Shown here: one piece after another, positions 1-7,396 of the stretch
How the letters are laid out: every line of letters starts with the position of its first letter
How positions within the stretch are numbered: the first letter of the stretch is position 1
Source: Methanobacteriota archaeon
GTDB taxonomy: Archaea; Halobacteriota; Bog-38; Methanoflorentales; Methanoflorentaceae
Assembly (NCBI GenBank): GCA_003170935.1
Contig: PMYA01000126.1
Location: forward strand, 4,767-17,894
DNA length: 13,128 nt
Reading direction: 5' to 3'
Notes under the pieces: model-generated
What the model was told of the DNA's origin: nothing
The model's database searches: none
The model's input: the letters and a program-made list of their open reading frames with translations, nothing else
Made by a program: the position numbers and the translations under genes

Positions 1-2
1 CG

Positions 3-557
3 CTAGAACCAGTTGAAGAGTATATCGGAGACCCTCCAGATATCGTTCGCAGGATGCTCGGCGCCTCGTCAGCGGCGAAGGTCGGACCGATGGCTGCGGT
101 TGCAGGCGTTATCGCAGATCTCGCCGTTGAGGCGATGGTAGACGCAGGTGCATCATATGCAATCGTCGATAACGGGGGCGATATCGCTTTTACGAGTGAC
201 CGTGACGTGATCATCGGCATATATGGAGGCGTCTCCCCCTTCAAAGATGTGGGGTTTAAGATTGAACCAACCCGGTTTTTGGGCGTCTGTACGTCTTCTG
301 CTACGGTTGGTCCCTCTATTAGCTTCGGTACAGCAGACGTCGCGTGTGTTATCGCTGAAACGGCGTGTTTGGCTGACGCTGCTGCTTCGGCGCTTGGGAA
401 CTTAAGTAACGATCCCGAAGCAGCTTTTAGTGCCATAAAGGCCATAAGCGGTGTCGTAGGTTCCCTGTTGATCGTCGGGGACAAGCTTGCTACGTGGGGT
501 AAACTTCCAACGCTTGTCCGCGCTTCTGTCGATGCTACGTGCGTAACGCACGCTTGA
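3..557 (+). CDS. UPF0280 family protein (COG2122, ApbE-like fold), 5' end outside window
   Basis: The reading frame is open from base 3, so the start lies outside the window; 184 C-terminal residues are visible of a family usually about 240-260 long. Visible hallmarks are GPMAAVAG (visible residues 28-35), DNGGDI (56-61), which resembles the NxGGDI signature of ApbE-type flavin transferases, and an alanine-rich ACLADAAASALGN stretch late in the protein. From family knowledge, the COG2122 member of Methanosarcina acetivorans (MA1715) has been linked to efficient sulfide assimilation and homocysteine synthesis, so a role in sulfur or methionine metabolism is possible; the biochemical reaction is not established. 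The ATG at 54 is internal to the conserved region and is not the start. The gene converges on the minus-strand epimerase, with about 100 bases between them. Confidence 0.82.
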   Translation, partial: LEPVEEYIGDPPDIVRRMLGASSAAKVGPMAAVAGVIADLAVEAMVDAGASYAIVDNGGDIAFTSDRDVIIGIYGGVSPFKDVGFKIEPTRFLGVCTSSATVGPSISFGTADVACVIAETACLADAAASALGNLSNDPEAAFSAIKAISGVVGSLLIVGDKLATWGKLPTLVRASVDATCVTHA

Positions 558-657
558 AGCTCGCGCAAGCATTGTTATGTATTCGTTTAGGACAGGGATT
601 CCCCTTGACCTTCGTAGCCCATCGACGGTAACAACTGCCATAATAAAGGCAGCTCTG

Positions 658-1563
658 CTAAAGTTGGTCGCGGTACCAGGTGAAGGTATTCGTTAAACCG
701 TCAATAAGACTAACGCGCGGCTTCCATCCTAGCGCTTTGATACGCGATATATCTGCACACATCCTTTCAATTTCGACGGCGGCCGACCTGCGCTGCGCAC
801 GCTGAGACGAAATGGTCAGAGGTTTGCCGAGGATCTCCGCAACTCGCGCTACAAGCGCTTCGATACTGATCTCAACTCCTGATGCTACGTTATAGACTCC
901 CTTGCCGGTTTCAGCAAGACGTAAAAAAGCTTCCACTATATCATCTACGTAGGTGAAGTCCCGCGTAGGGGTAAGATTGCCTAACATCAGAGCGTCTTGA
1001 GTGAGGGCTCTCCTGATGATCGAAGGGATAACGAAATCGGGATGTTGACGAGGCCCATATGTGTTAAAGAGCCGGGCTATAGCTATAGGTATACCGTAAG
1101 CGCTGCTGTATGCGGAAACGAAAGCTTCTGCCGCTAGCTTGCTCGCCGCGTATGGCTCTTGTGCTCGAACGGGGTGCCCCTCATCTATAGGAAGGTACAT
1201 AGGCTCACCGTATACGTGGGCTGAGCTTACAAATACAAGTTTCTCCACAGATGATGACTGTCTGATCGCTTCAAGGACGGTCAACGTGCCTGCTGTGTTC
1301 GTTTCGAACGTTTGCCGAGGATTTTCGAGCGCACGGCCAACGTGCGAGATGGCGGCCAAATGGAATACGGTTGATGCATCGCTTATGATCAACGGGTGGC
1401 TTAGGTCCCCTTGCACCACGCAGAGCCCGTCTCTAGTAATGCGGTCCGGTTGACCACGGACGAGGACGCTGATAGTGGTCCCGTGTTTCGTAAGACAGTC
1501 GACCAAGTGAGAGCCAAGGAACCCCGTAGCGCCCGTTATGAAAACCTTTTCCAGTTTGCTCAT
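658..1563 (-). CDS. NAD-dependent sugar-nucleotide epimerase/dehydratase (extended SDR family)
   Basis: A 301-residue extended short-chain dehydrogenase/reductase of the UDP-glucose 4-epimerase / dTDP-glucose dehydratase class. The Rossmann motif TGATGFLG is at residues 10-17. The catalytic set is VSSAHVYGE (112-120, supplying the Ser) and YAASK (138-142, the YxxxK pair). RLFNTYGPRQ (164-173) and RDFTYVDDIVEA (201-212) are typical of nucleotide-sugar epimerases. It probably modifies a nucleotide sugar for surface glycans or glycoproteins, in the cytoplasm; the substrate cannot be read from sequence. It lies 60 bases downstream of tyrA on the same strand, so it may be the last gene of the aromatic operon. 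However, a TATA-like CTTATTA sits about 27 bases before the ATG, which could drive a leaderless transcript. The start is an ATG at 1563. Confidence 0.9.
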   Translation of the reverse strand: MSKLEKVFITGATGFLGSHLVDCLTKHGTTISVLVRGQPDRITRDGLCVVQGDLSHPLIISDASTVFHLAAISHVGRALENPRQTFETNTAGTLTVLEAIRQSSSVEKLVFVSSAHVYGEPMYLPIDEGHPVRAQEPYAASKLAAEAFVSAYSSAYGIPIAIARLFNTYGPRQHPDFVIPSIIRRALTQDALMLGNLTPTRDFTYVDDIVEAFLRLAETGKGVYNVASGVEISIEALVARVAEILGKPLTISSQRAQRRSAAVEIERMCADISRIKALGWKPRVSLIDGLTNTFTWYRDQL

Positions 1564-1623
1564 CTTAGTCTGTGTGTCACTCCCGGTAATAAGCTATCCA
1601 GCGTTACTCTAAATCAGACTCTT

Positions 1624-2865
1624 TTAACGAATTTTACAGCCGATCCCTACGAGGAGCTCGGTCACGTCACGGTGAAGACGTTCGATATCACCATCGACGT
1701 AGGTCGAGACGCGGAACGTGTAACTGCTTTGTGGCGTATAGTGGTCAATAACGCTCACTGAATTAACCTCAGCGACTGTTGAAATCACACGTACGATAAT
1801 CTCAGGGCTCGCTCCGGGAGGAAAAACCGCCGAAAAATCCCTATAGCGCTGTCCGTGCGCCAATCGATATCGTTTGACTTCTTCGTCGGACATTAACTGA
1901 ACGTTTTCCGTCTTTAAAATAACGCCCTTGGACCCCTCTTCAATAGAGATCTCGCGCGGGGAAGCGCTCTTTATAACACCGATGTGTACTGCTCCTGTGT
2001 AAACGTTTCTCAGTCCTCGAGTACTTCCAATAGATCTTTTGAAGTCCTCTAGTTCCTTTATGTTGGCCATGATAAGTTTATTTGAACGTTTTAAGGCCGG
2101 TTCTGCATCGCCAAAATGTTTTGCTGCCCGTTTCATCGTTGCGATGAACGCCGCGCTATCATTTGCGTTTATAATTTCAACCAATGCTGCACACTGTGTC
2201 AGAAAGGCCTCGCGGACGGACCGATCTGTATTCATCTGGATGGATGCGTATAATGCAGGATTTTGTCCAAGAATGCGGCCTACAAAATCTATTAGAATCT
2301 CATATACAGGGCTCATAAAGCGGCGAGAGCGCTTAACATCAAAGTGAAGCGCTTCGAGCGTGGCACCCGTAGCGATATATCCGAAGTGGGTCAATCCTTG
2401 AATCACTGACATAACGTGGTCGTGCTCATCCGCAGAGAGCTCTTCTATATGGGCGCCGGCGTTTTCGAAAAGGCTGATGAGAAACCTGCGCCCGCGTTCG
2501 CCGCGCACCGGCGTCACGATGACGGTCTGCCCTTCCATGTCAGGCATGCTGGGACCAAAAAGCGGATGGACGCTCAAGAGTTCGACGCCTGGCGGCGCAC
2601 TGATTAGCATCTGCTTAACGGGATTTTTCTTGACGGAGGTTATATCAAACAGGACCGCGCCTGGCTTCATCTGAGGTGCGACTTCAGCGATAACGTCGCA
2701 AGTAACGTCGACGGGAACGGCGATGACAACTAAATCGTAATCCGCATAGTGTGCTTTTGAGGACCGACCTACAAGCGTTACATCTATCTCGCGTTCAACA
2801 AGAAATCTTTCGAACCAACGCCCCATCTCCCCGTAGCCACCAACGATTGCTGCCTTGAGTGCCAT
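1624..2865 (-). CDS. tyrA: Prephenate dehydrogenase (TyrA) with C-terminal extension
   Basis: Converts prephenate to 4-hydroxyphenylpyruvate with NAD(P)+, the committed step to tyrosine. The 413-residue protein starts with a nucleotide-binding motif GGYGEMG (9-15). HPLFGP (100-105) contains the His equivalent to the catalytic one in bacterial TyrA. A helical dimerisation domain with HDHVMSVIQGLTHF (148-161) follows. After about residue 290 there is an extra region. Its last 75 residues (RYRDFSAVFPP at 340-350, VIDHYTPQSSYTFR at 372-385, ending GCKIR) look like an FDX-ACB-type ferredoxin fold rather than a classical ACT domain; this is my inference. Long TyrA proteins of this size are known in methanogens. 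The start ATG is 5 bases after the aroE stop and has GAGG about 10 bases upstream, inside the end of aroE, so the two are probably translationally coupled. No chorismate mutase domain is visible. Confidence 0.93.
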   Translation of the reverse strand: MALKAAIVGGYGEMGRWFERFLVEREIDVTLVGRSSKAHYADYDLVVIAVPVDVTCDVIAEVAPQMKPGAVLFDITSVKKNPVKQMLISAPPGVELLSVHPLFGPSMPDMEGQTVIVTPVRGERGRRFLISLFENAGAHIEELSADEHDHVMSVIQGLTHFGYIATGATLEALHFDVKRSRRFMSPVYEILIDFVGRILGQNPALYASIQMNTDRSVREAFLTQCAALVEIINANDSAAFIATMKRAAKHFGDAEPALKRSNKLIMANIKELEDFKRSIGSTRGLRNVYTGAVHIGVIKSASPREISIEEGSKGVILKTENVQLMSDEEVKRYRLAHGQRYRDFSAVFPPGASPEIIVRVISTVAEVNSVSVIDHYTPQSSYTFRVSTYVDGDIERLHRDVTELLVGIGCKIR

Positions 2866-2870
2866 TATCG

Positions 2871-3737
2871 TTAGTCCTCGTTCTCCGCACTGTTCACGTT
2901 TAGGAGCCTCTCACGCACAGTGGCCTCCATGATTTGCACGGGTGGCTCCTTTGCGGTCCACAGGGCGAAAGACGCAGCGCCTTGGTGCACCAACATCTTT
3001 ACTCCATCAATAGTTTGTAGACCTGCGGAGCGCGCCTCGCGTAGCAAGGGGGTTTCAAGCGGGTGATAGACAACATCAAACACGACGAGCCCAGAATGCA
3101 TTTGATGGGCTCTAACGAGCGTTTGCCCGTCAAGAACGCCGCGCATTCCAACGGTCGTTGCATTGATGAGTACGCGCGCCTCATTAACGAGGTGATCGAT
3201 CTCGACGAGACTATGTGCCTCAACGTCTCCGCAGCCGCAATCGACGTTCGCTTCGGTCATTTGTCGGGCGAGGATAAGCGATCTACTCTCTGTCCGATTG
3301 GCGATGAGCACGCGAGCTCCGGCAACGAGTAGTTGCGCAGCAATTGCCTTCGCGGCGCCGCCGGCACCAAGAAGCAGGACGGTAGTGCCCTTAACCGTTA
3401 TGCCCGCCTCTTTAAGTGCACTGACGGCTCCAATGCCGTCAGTGTTATAGCCTTCTCCGTTGCGGTCTATCGTGTTGACCGCACCGAGGCGTTTTGACAG
3501 TGCGTCAGGGTTGCAGTAAAGCAAAGCATCCTTTTTGAGAGGGAAGGTGACATTAAGTCCGCCAAACCCTAGCGCTAGGGCTCCACGTATTGCGTTTCCG
3601 ACCTGCGTTTTATCCACGTCGAAGGCATAATATGCAGCATCGATGCCGAGCGCGTTGAACGCTGCATTATGCATATAAGGAGAGAGTGAATGACCTACAG
3701 GGCTGCCAATGACGCCATAAACGGTCGTTACTGCCAT
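2871..3737 (-). CDS. aroE: Shikimate dehydrogenase (AroE)
   Basis: Reduces 3-dehydroshikimate to shikimate with NADPH. The 288 residues match the usual length. The shikimate-binding motif GSPVGHSLSP is at 11-20 and MHNAAF at 22-27. NVTFPLKK (62-69) supplies the catalytic Lys (K68), and GYNTDGIG (97-103) supplies the catalytic Asp (D100). The nucleotide-binding loop GAGGAAKAIA is at 124-133, INATTVGM at 191-198, DVVYHPLETPLL at 221-232, and DGVKMLVHQGAASF at 244-257 closes the active site. All key residues are present. The start ATG overlaps the 3' end of aroD by 10 bases, which implies translational coupling; only a weak AGAGA-like SD is seen. It is followed after 5 bases by tyrA. Confidence 0.96.
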   Translation of the reverse strand: MAVTTVYGVIGSPVGHSLSPYMHNAAFNALGIDAAYYAFDVDKTQVGNAIRGALALGFGGLNVTFPLKKDALLYCNPDALSKRLGAVNTIDRNGEGYNTDGIGAVSALKEAGITVKGTTVLLLGAGGAAKAIAAQLLVAGARVLIANRTESRSLILARQMTEANVDCGCGDVEAHSLVEIDHLVNEARVLINATTVGMRGVLDGQTLVRAHQMHSGLVVFDVVYHPLETPLLREARSAGLQTIDGVKMLVHQGAASFALWTAKEPPVQIMEATVRERLLNVNSAENED

Positions 3738-4456
3738 GACCGGATCTCTGTAAGAGCACGTTTTAGTTGTGAAACGCTGAGCATCCCTGGCGATGCACGT
3801 TTCCCGGTAAACCCGTAAGGCCGCATTTTAGGGGATATTTGCCGCCCGACGTACCCGTAGAGTAGCGAGGAGCCGTAGATCCCCATAATGGGCCTGATGT
3901 GCGACCCAAGCGATCCCATTGGCACCACGCTGAATGTCAAGCCCTCCTCTTTAGCGGCAAGGCTTACATCGAGCACTCTAGGGGCGTCCTGTAAGTGTTC
4001 GATGGTTACTGCAAGCTTGACAACGTCGCCGTAATGGCTTGCGGTGCGCATAATCTCAAGCATCGCCGCTTCTGCGGGCGTTCCGTCGAGATCGTGGTAA
4101 GAGAGCAACGTGGGTCGACCTTGGGTAGCTGCCTCGGCCATGAGGTCGTCTCTGTCAGGCGCCATTAGCTCAATATCGACGATGGACGCGTATGAGATAA
4201 GAGGACCTAGCTGATCTCGGCGATTAATCGTTGCGTTCCCGCCCTCTTCGACCCGCCGGTTAGTGAGGATGATAGGAAAAGAAACTCTCTCGAGGTCGCG
4301 CAGTACGCCATCAATGTCTTCAGCGAGATCGACCCGAAACTCGATGATATCCACTCCCTCTTCAACGGCCTGTTGTGCCTGTCTTGGTTCGTATATAACG
4401 CCAACGATCTTTGGCCCCTCCTCTCCTCCGACCGTCACGTCGCGCAGTTGAATAAT
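3728..4456 (-). CDS. aroD: Type I 3-dehydroquinate dehydratase (AroD), probable ATT start
   Basis: Dehydrates 3-dehydroquinate to 3-dehydroshikimate through a Schiff base. In the 242-residue form, EFRVD (39-43) gives the active-site Glu and Arg, SYHDLDGTP (119-127) the catalytic His (H121), VVKLAV (145-150) the Schiff-base Lys (K147), and MGSLGSHIRP (180-189) the C-terminal substrate-binding Arg. The frame is open further upstream, but an ATG is absent: TTG codons at 4528, 4510 and 4486 would put the start inside aroB', and GTG at 4438 would cut into the conserved N-terminus. A near-perfect SD, GAGGTGATC, overlaps the aroB' stop, with ATT codons at 4456 and 4453 at 7-10 bases spacing. I therefore choose ATT (4456) as the start; the stop and the function are certain, the start is not. 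Confidence 0.9.
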   Translation of the reverse strand: MIQLRDVTVGGEEGPKIVGVIYEPRQAQQAVEEGVDIIEFRVDLAEDIDGVLRDLERVSFPIILTNRRVEEGGNATINRRDQLGPLISYASIVDIELMAPDRDDLMAEAATQGRPTLLSYHDLDGTPAEAAMLEIMRTASHYGDVVKLAVTIEHLQDAPRVLDVSLAAKEEGLTFSVVPMGSLGSHIRPIMGIYGSSLLYGYVGRQISPKMRPYGFTGKRASPGMLSVSQLKRALTEIRSWQ

Positions 4457-4460
4457 GTGA

Positions 4461-5582
4461 TCACCTCTCGATAAGCGTCTCTTCAACGCCGATACCGAAA
4501 TGCCGTGCAACTCGCTCGAAGTGCACAAGGACGACGTCTCCAGGCTTCAATGCGGTAACGGCAATAGGAGTGCCGCCTTCAGCGACGAGCTTAATAGTTT
4601 CCGCGTTTTGAAGGAGCGTCTTTATTGACGTCCCATCCACTTCTGCCTCGATGAGTATTAGGGGGCGCCGCTCAATTTTTATACGGCCGACCACGCCTTG
4701 ACGCGTTTCTCCGTTGCTGCGCACAATCATCACTTCGTCGCCCGCTTCGAGCTCTGACAGGTAGCGCGTCTTACCGTTCTCATAGATGTACGCGTGTACA
4801 GGTCCGGCATTCACGCGAAACGGCCTAGGAGCGACGTATGGACTCTCCTCTGTCTCTGCGTGCACCAAGAAAAATCCGTTGGCACCTGACCCAATAAGCA
4901 TGCCTTCGCCGCTCATCATCAGGGAACACGTGTCAATGCAGACGCGATCGCCCATTCCGACGGGCCTCACCGTCGTCACAGTGGCGGGCACAAGATCTAA
5001 TACGTGCTCTGATTTGCGCGCAAAATCCATAGTTTTAGCGATTTGCGATAAATCGTTAGTGTCGAGAAGCACACCATCAGCGCCGTGCTCCAAGGTCTCG
5101 AGTGCGGTTTTAGCCTCTTCGAACGATCTGACACCGGCGATAATTTCGACCGTTCCTTTTAAGGCAGCAATAAGGTTTTCAAGCGGGATAACCTTCCAAT
5201 CTGTTCCGATGACGATGAGGTGGTCGCACGCACTCGCGACTTCTTGCGCAAACTGTTCGTGAGCTTTATCTGAGACGACGACGTAAGCGGCGCTCTCAGA
5301 GGTCCGTGAGACAAGCCGCTTGTAGTCTGCGGTTTCGTTTGCCGAGCCTGAAAGTGGAAGCGTTCCGTCACCTTCACCCCTTTTTCCAACAACGCGGATG
5401 TCAGCGTGACCACCGCCGTCCTCATCAAACGCTGCCACCGTTATCGTACCTAGCTGCTTGACGGCATCAATGTCAGCTTCACTCACTAGCACGCAGTCCG
5501 CTCCTGACTCGAGTGCGAAGGTGATAATGGGCTTTCGCTCCTCCCACGGGCCTTCATCGGCCTTGATCCAGACGCTCTTCAT
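4461..5582 (-). CDS. aroB': 3-dehydroquinate synthase II (AroB')
   Basis: Archaeal enzyme (MJ1249 family) that uses NAD+ to oxidatively deaminate and cyclise 2-amino-3,7-dideoxy-D-threo-hept-6-ulosonate (ADH) to 3-dehydroquinate, replacing classical AroB. The 373-residue length matches the family. Conserved stretches are the N-terminal KSVWIKADEGPWEERK, VGMGDRVCIDTCSLMMSGEG (208-227), RPFRVNAGPVHAY (253-265) and the C-terminal ARHFG followed by ETLIE. The start is the ATG at 5582: it has GGGGGG five bases upstream and fits the family N-terminus, whereas the in-frame GTG at 5606 has no SD. The stop codon lies within the SD of aroD. The gene begins 38 bases after aroA'. Confidence 0.95.
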   Translation of the reverse strand: MKSVWIKADEGPWEERKPIITFALESGADCVLVSEADIDAVKQLGTITVAAFDEDGGGHADIRVVGKRGEGDGTLPLSGSANETADYKRLVSRTSESAAYVVVSDKAHEQFAQEVASACDHLIVIGTDWKVIPLENLIAALKGTVEIIAGVRSFEEAKTALETLEHGADGVLLDTNDLSQIAKTMDFARKSEHVLDLVPATVTTVRPVGMGDRVCIDTCSLMMSGEGMLIGSGANGFFLVHAETEESPYVAPRPFRVNAGPVHAYIYENGKTRYLSELEAGDEVMIVRSNGETRQGVVGRIKIERRPLILIEAEVDGTSIKTLLQNAETIKLVAEGGTPIAVTALKPGDVVLVHFERVARHFGIGVEETLIER

Positions 5583-5620
5583 TGGTTCCCCCCGTACAAC
5601 TCGCACTCAGTCATTTAACG

Positions 5621-6418
5621 TTAACGCTCAATTTCCTTGAGCGCCTCATTGACGGAGGTATTCTCGTGCACGATTCGCGCGATCGCGCGTACGATTTCGG
5701 TCGGCTTGTCGTGCTGGAACACATTACGCCCGATTGCGACGCCACGTGCGCCAGCTGCAATAGCGTCTGAAATCATCCGAAGGAGCTCAGCGTCGGTTTC
5801 TACTTTGGGCCCTCCTGCAATGATAACTGGGACAGGACAGCTCTTGACCACCCGCGCAAACGAATCGGGGTCGCCCGTATAGTTCGTCTTGATCATATCG
5901 GCACCTAGCTCTGCGCCTGCTCGCGCGGCATGAGCGACGAACTTCTCTGCGTACTGATCTGTGACCTTCGCACCTCTTGGGTACATCATGGCAAGCAGCG
6001 GCATACCCCACATAGTGCAGCGCTCGGCAATGGTACCAAGCTTCTGTAGCTGGTTTGCTTCTGTTTCAGATCCGATGTTAACATGAACACTCACTGCGTC
6101 AGCGCCGACTTTGAGAGCCTCTTCAACTGTACATACCAGCACTTTGTCATTTGGGTCGGGGCCTAACGACGTCGACGCGCTCATATGTACGATTAATCCG
6201 ATGTCGCGTCCATATCCGCGGTGGCCGTACGGCACCATACCCTTCTGCATGAGGACTGCATTTGCGCCTCCTGCAGCTACCTTGTTTACCATATCTGACA
6301 GGTTAACGAGGCCTTTAACAGGGCCAATTGAGATGCCATGATCCATTGGTATGACTACGATATTGCCGCTATTGCGGTTGGTGATTCGTTCAAGCCGTAC
6401 TAGTTTTCCGATTTCCAT
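5621..6418 (-). CDS. aroA': ADH synthase (AroA'), class I aldolase-like first enzyme of the archaeal aromatic pathway
   Basis: A 265-residue class I fructose-bisphosphate-aldolase-like TIM barrel of the MJ0400 group. In the archaeal pathway it condenses a C3 keto/aldehyde unit derived from 6-deoxy-5-ketofructose phosphate with L-aspartate semialdehyde to give ADH. Seen in sequence: PMDHG (24-28), [14 protein letters not shown] (78-91), MYPRG (145-149, Tyr proton donor candidate), MIKTNYTGD (175-183, with the Schiff-base Lys K177), AGGPK (201-205) and [11 protein letters not shown] (226-236, phosphate binding). A plain aldolase (Fba) function is the alternative, but being first in an operon with aroB' argues strongly for ADH synthase. 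The ATG has a GAGGGAT SD 5-6 bases upstream and a TATA box about 50 bases upstream. Confidence 0.93.
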   Translation of the reverse strand: MEIGKLVRLERITNRNSGNIVVIPMDHGISIGPVKGLVNLSDMVNKVAAGGANAVLMQKGMVPYGHRGYGRDIGLIVHMSASTSLGPDPNDKVLVCTVEEALKVGADAVSVHVNIGSETEANQLQKLGTIAERCTMWGMPLLAMMYPRGAKVTDQYAEKFVAHAARAGAELGADMIKTNYTGDPDSFARVVKSCPVPVIIAGGPKVETDAELLRMISDAIAAGARGVAIGRNVFQHDKPTEIVRAIARIVHENTSVNEALKEIER

Positions 6419-6464
6419 GCTTATCCCTCATATTGCTAAAGTGTAACACAGTAGCACAAGCTCC

Positions 6465-6472
6465 CATATAAA
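6465..6472. promoter_or_regulatory. Shared TATA element for divergent aroA' operon and pheA
   Basis: The 98-base gap between the divergent genes has one clear TATA element, CATATAAA on the + strand and TTTATATG on the minus strand. Counting about 25 bases in each direction predicts starts near 6443 (minus) and 6494 (plus), leaving short leaders of about 22-25 bases that include the SD sites GAGGGAT (aroA') and AAGGAAA (pheA). The minus direction has a purine-rich BRE-like CGAAAAAG before the box, so it looks stronger. No attenuator-like leader peptide fits in such short leaders. Predicted from pattern only. Confidence 0.6.
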
Positions 6473-6516
6473 CTTTTTCGAAGAACCTTATTAGCAAGTG
6501 AGCACAAGGAAAAGCG

Positions 6517-7335
6517 ATGCTCGTCGGAGTACTGGGGCCAGAAGGGACTTATAGCGAGATGGCAGCGTTGGCCTTAGGGTATGCTGAGGGGGTGCTGTGC
6601 TACTTTGCTAATATTGAAGACGTCGCGCGAGACCTCATCGAACGCCGACTCGACTGTGGGGTTATCCCGTTAGAGAACTCCATTGAAGGATCGGTCGGAA
6701 CCACGCTCGACGTTCTGCTCACCCTTCCAGTCGAGATCATCCGCGAAATCGTCCTGCCTATACGCCACTATCTTGCAGCCCAGGAGGGGGCGGATATACG
6801 CGTCGTCTACTCTCACTGGCAGGCCATTGCTCAGTGCAACGCTTTTTTGCGGTCTTTTGGTAAGGAAGTCGTCGCAGTGAGCAGCACGTCACAAGCCGCA
6901 CGTATGGCGAGCGAGAACAGGCGTTCGGCAGCGATAGCATCGTCACGCGCAGCCGAACGCTATCGGCTGCAGATCGTCAAGGCTGATATTCAGGACGTTG
7001 AGGACAACTTCACTAGATTCGTTGTGATCGCGCGACGCGGCAGGCGAATAGAGGCGCAAGCAGGCTTAAAGACGTCTATCGTTCTCGAGCTTAAGCACAA
7101 CAAGCCAGGAGCGCTCTATGAGGTGCTCCATATCTTTGCCGAACGTCAGTTAAATCTGACGAAAATCGAGTCGCGGCCGGCAAAGCGGTCGCTCGGTGAG
7201 TATGTCTTCTACATCGATCTTGAAGGGAATGCATCCGACGACGCAGTTGTGAGCGCTTTCACCGCGCTGCAATCGCACGTTTCACGACTGAAGGTGCTCG
7301 GATCGTACACTTCTGAATCTCCGTTATTGCCGTAA
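6517..7335 (+). CDS. pheA: Prephenate dehydratase with C-terminal ACT domain (PheA)
   Basis: Converts prephenate to phenylpyruvate, the committed step to phenylalanine. The 272-residue monofunctional form has GPEGTYSEMAA (7-17), CGVIPLENSIEGSVG (47-61) and NFTRFVVI (164-171) with the catalytic Thr of the TRF motif (T166). The ACT regulatory domain spans about 185-265, with KPGALYEVL (196-204) and ESRPAKRS (218-225); the GAL and ESRP motifs form the Phe-binding site, so feedback inhibition by phenylalanine is expected. One oddity is SHWQAIAQC (99-107), where the family usually has SHPQALAQC. There is no chorismate mutase domain. The ATG has AAGGAAA upstream and a TATA box about 47 bases upstream that it shares with the divergent aro operon. 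Confidence 0.95.
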   Translation: MLVGVLGPEGTYSEMAALALGYAEGVLCYFANIEDVARDLIERRLDCGVIPLENSIEGSVGTTLDVLLTLPVEIIREIVLPIRHYLAAQEGADIRVVYSHWQAIAQCNAFLRSFGKEVVAVSSTSQAARMASENRRSAAIASSRAAERYRLQIVKADIQDVEDNFTRFVVIARRGRRIEAQAGLKTSIVLELKHNKPGALYEVLHIFAERQLNLTKIESRPAKRSLGEYVFYIDLEGNASDDAVVSAFTALQSHVSRLKVLGSYTSESPLLP

Positions 7336-7365
7336 TGTCAAGCCGTAGCAGGCAGTCATAGATAC

Positions 7366-7374
7366 TTTATATTA
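7366..7374 (+). promoter_or_regulatory. Possible TATA box before the HAD phosphatase
   Basis: TTTATATTA lies about 27 bases before the ATG of the HAD gene, in the 61-base gap after pheA. That distance would give a very short or absent leader, while a GAGGAG SD sits between box and start, so the gene may be read both from its own promoter and through from pheA. Pattern only. Confidence 0.4.
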
Positions 7375-7396
7375 CGCGGCACAATGAGGAGCGCTG

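Noticed and set aside
402-641. Minus-strand frame of 79 residues over the end of the UPF0280 gene
   Set aside because: Mostly antisense to the conserved UPF0280 frame, with no family features and no SD.
635-652. Small stem CTGCC/GGCAG between convergent genes
   Set aside because: Only five base pairs with an eight-base loop and no U-run; too weak to call a terminator.
577-696. Short + strand frame (about 39 residues) starting MYSFRTGIPLDL with TVTTAIIKAALLK
   Set aside because: Looks protein-like in part and might be a gene remnant, but it has no SD, runs into the antisense of the epimerase, and I recognise no family.
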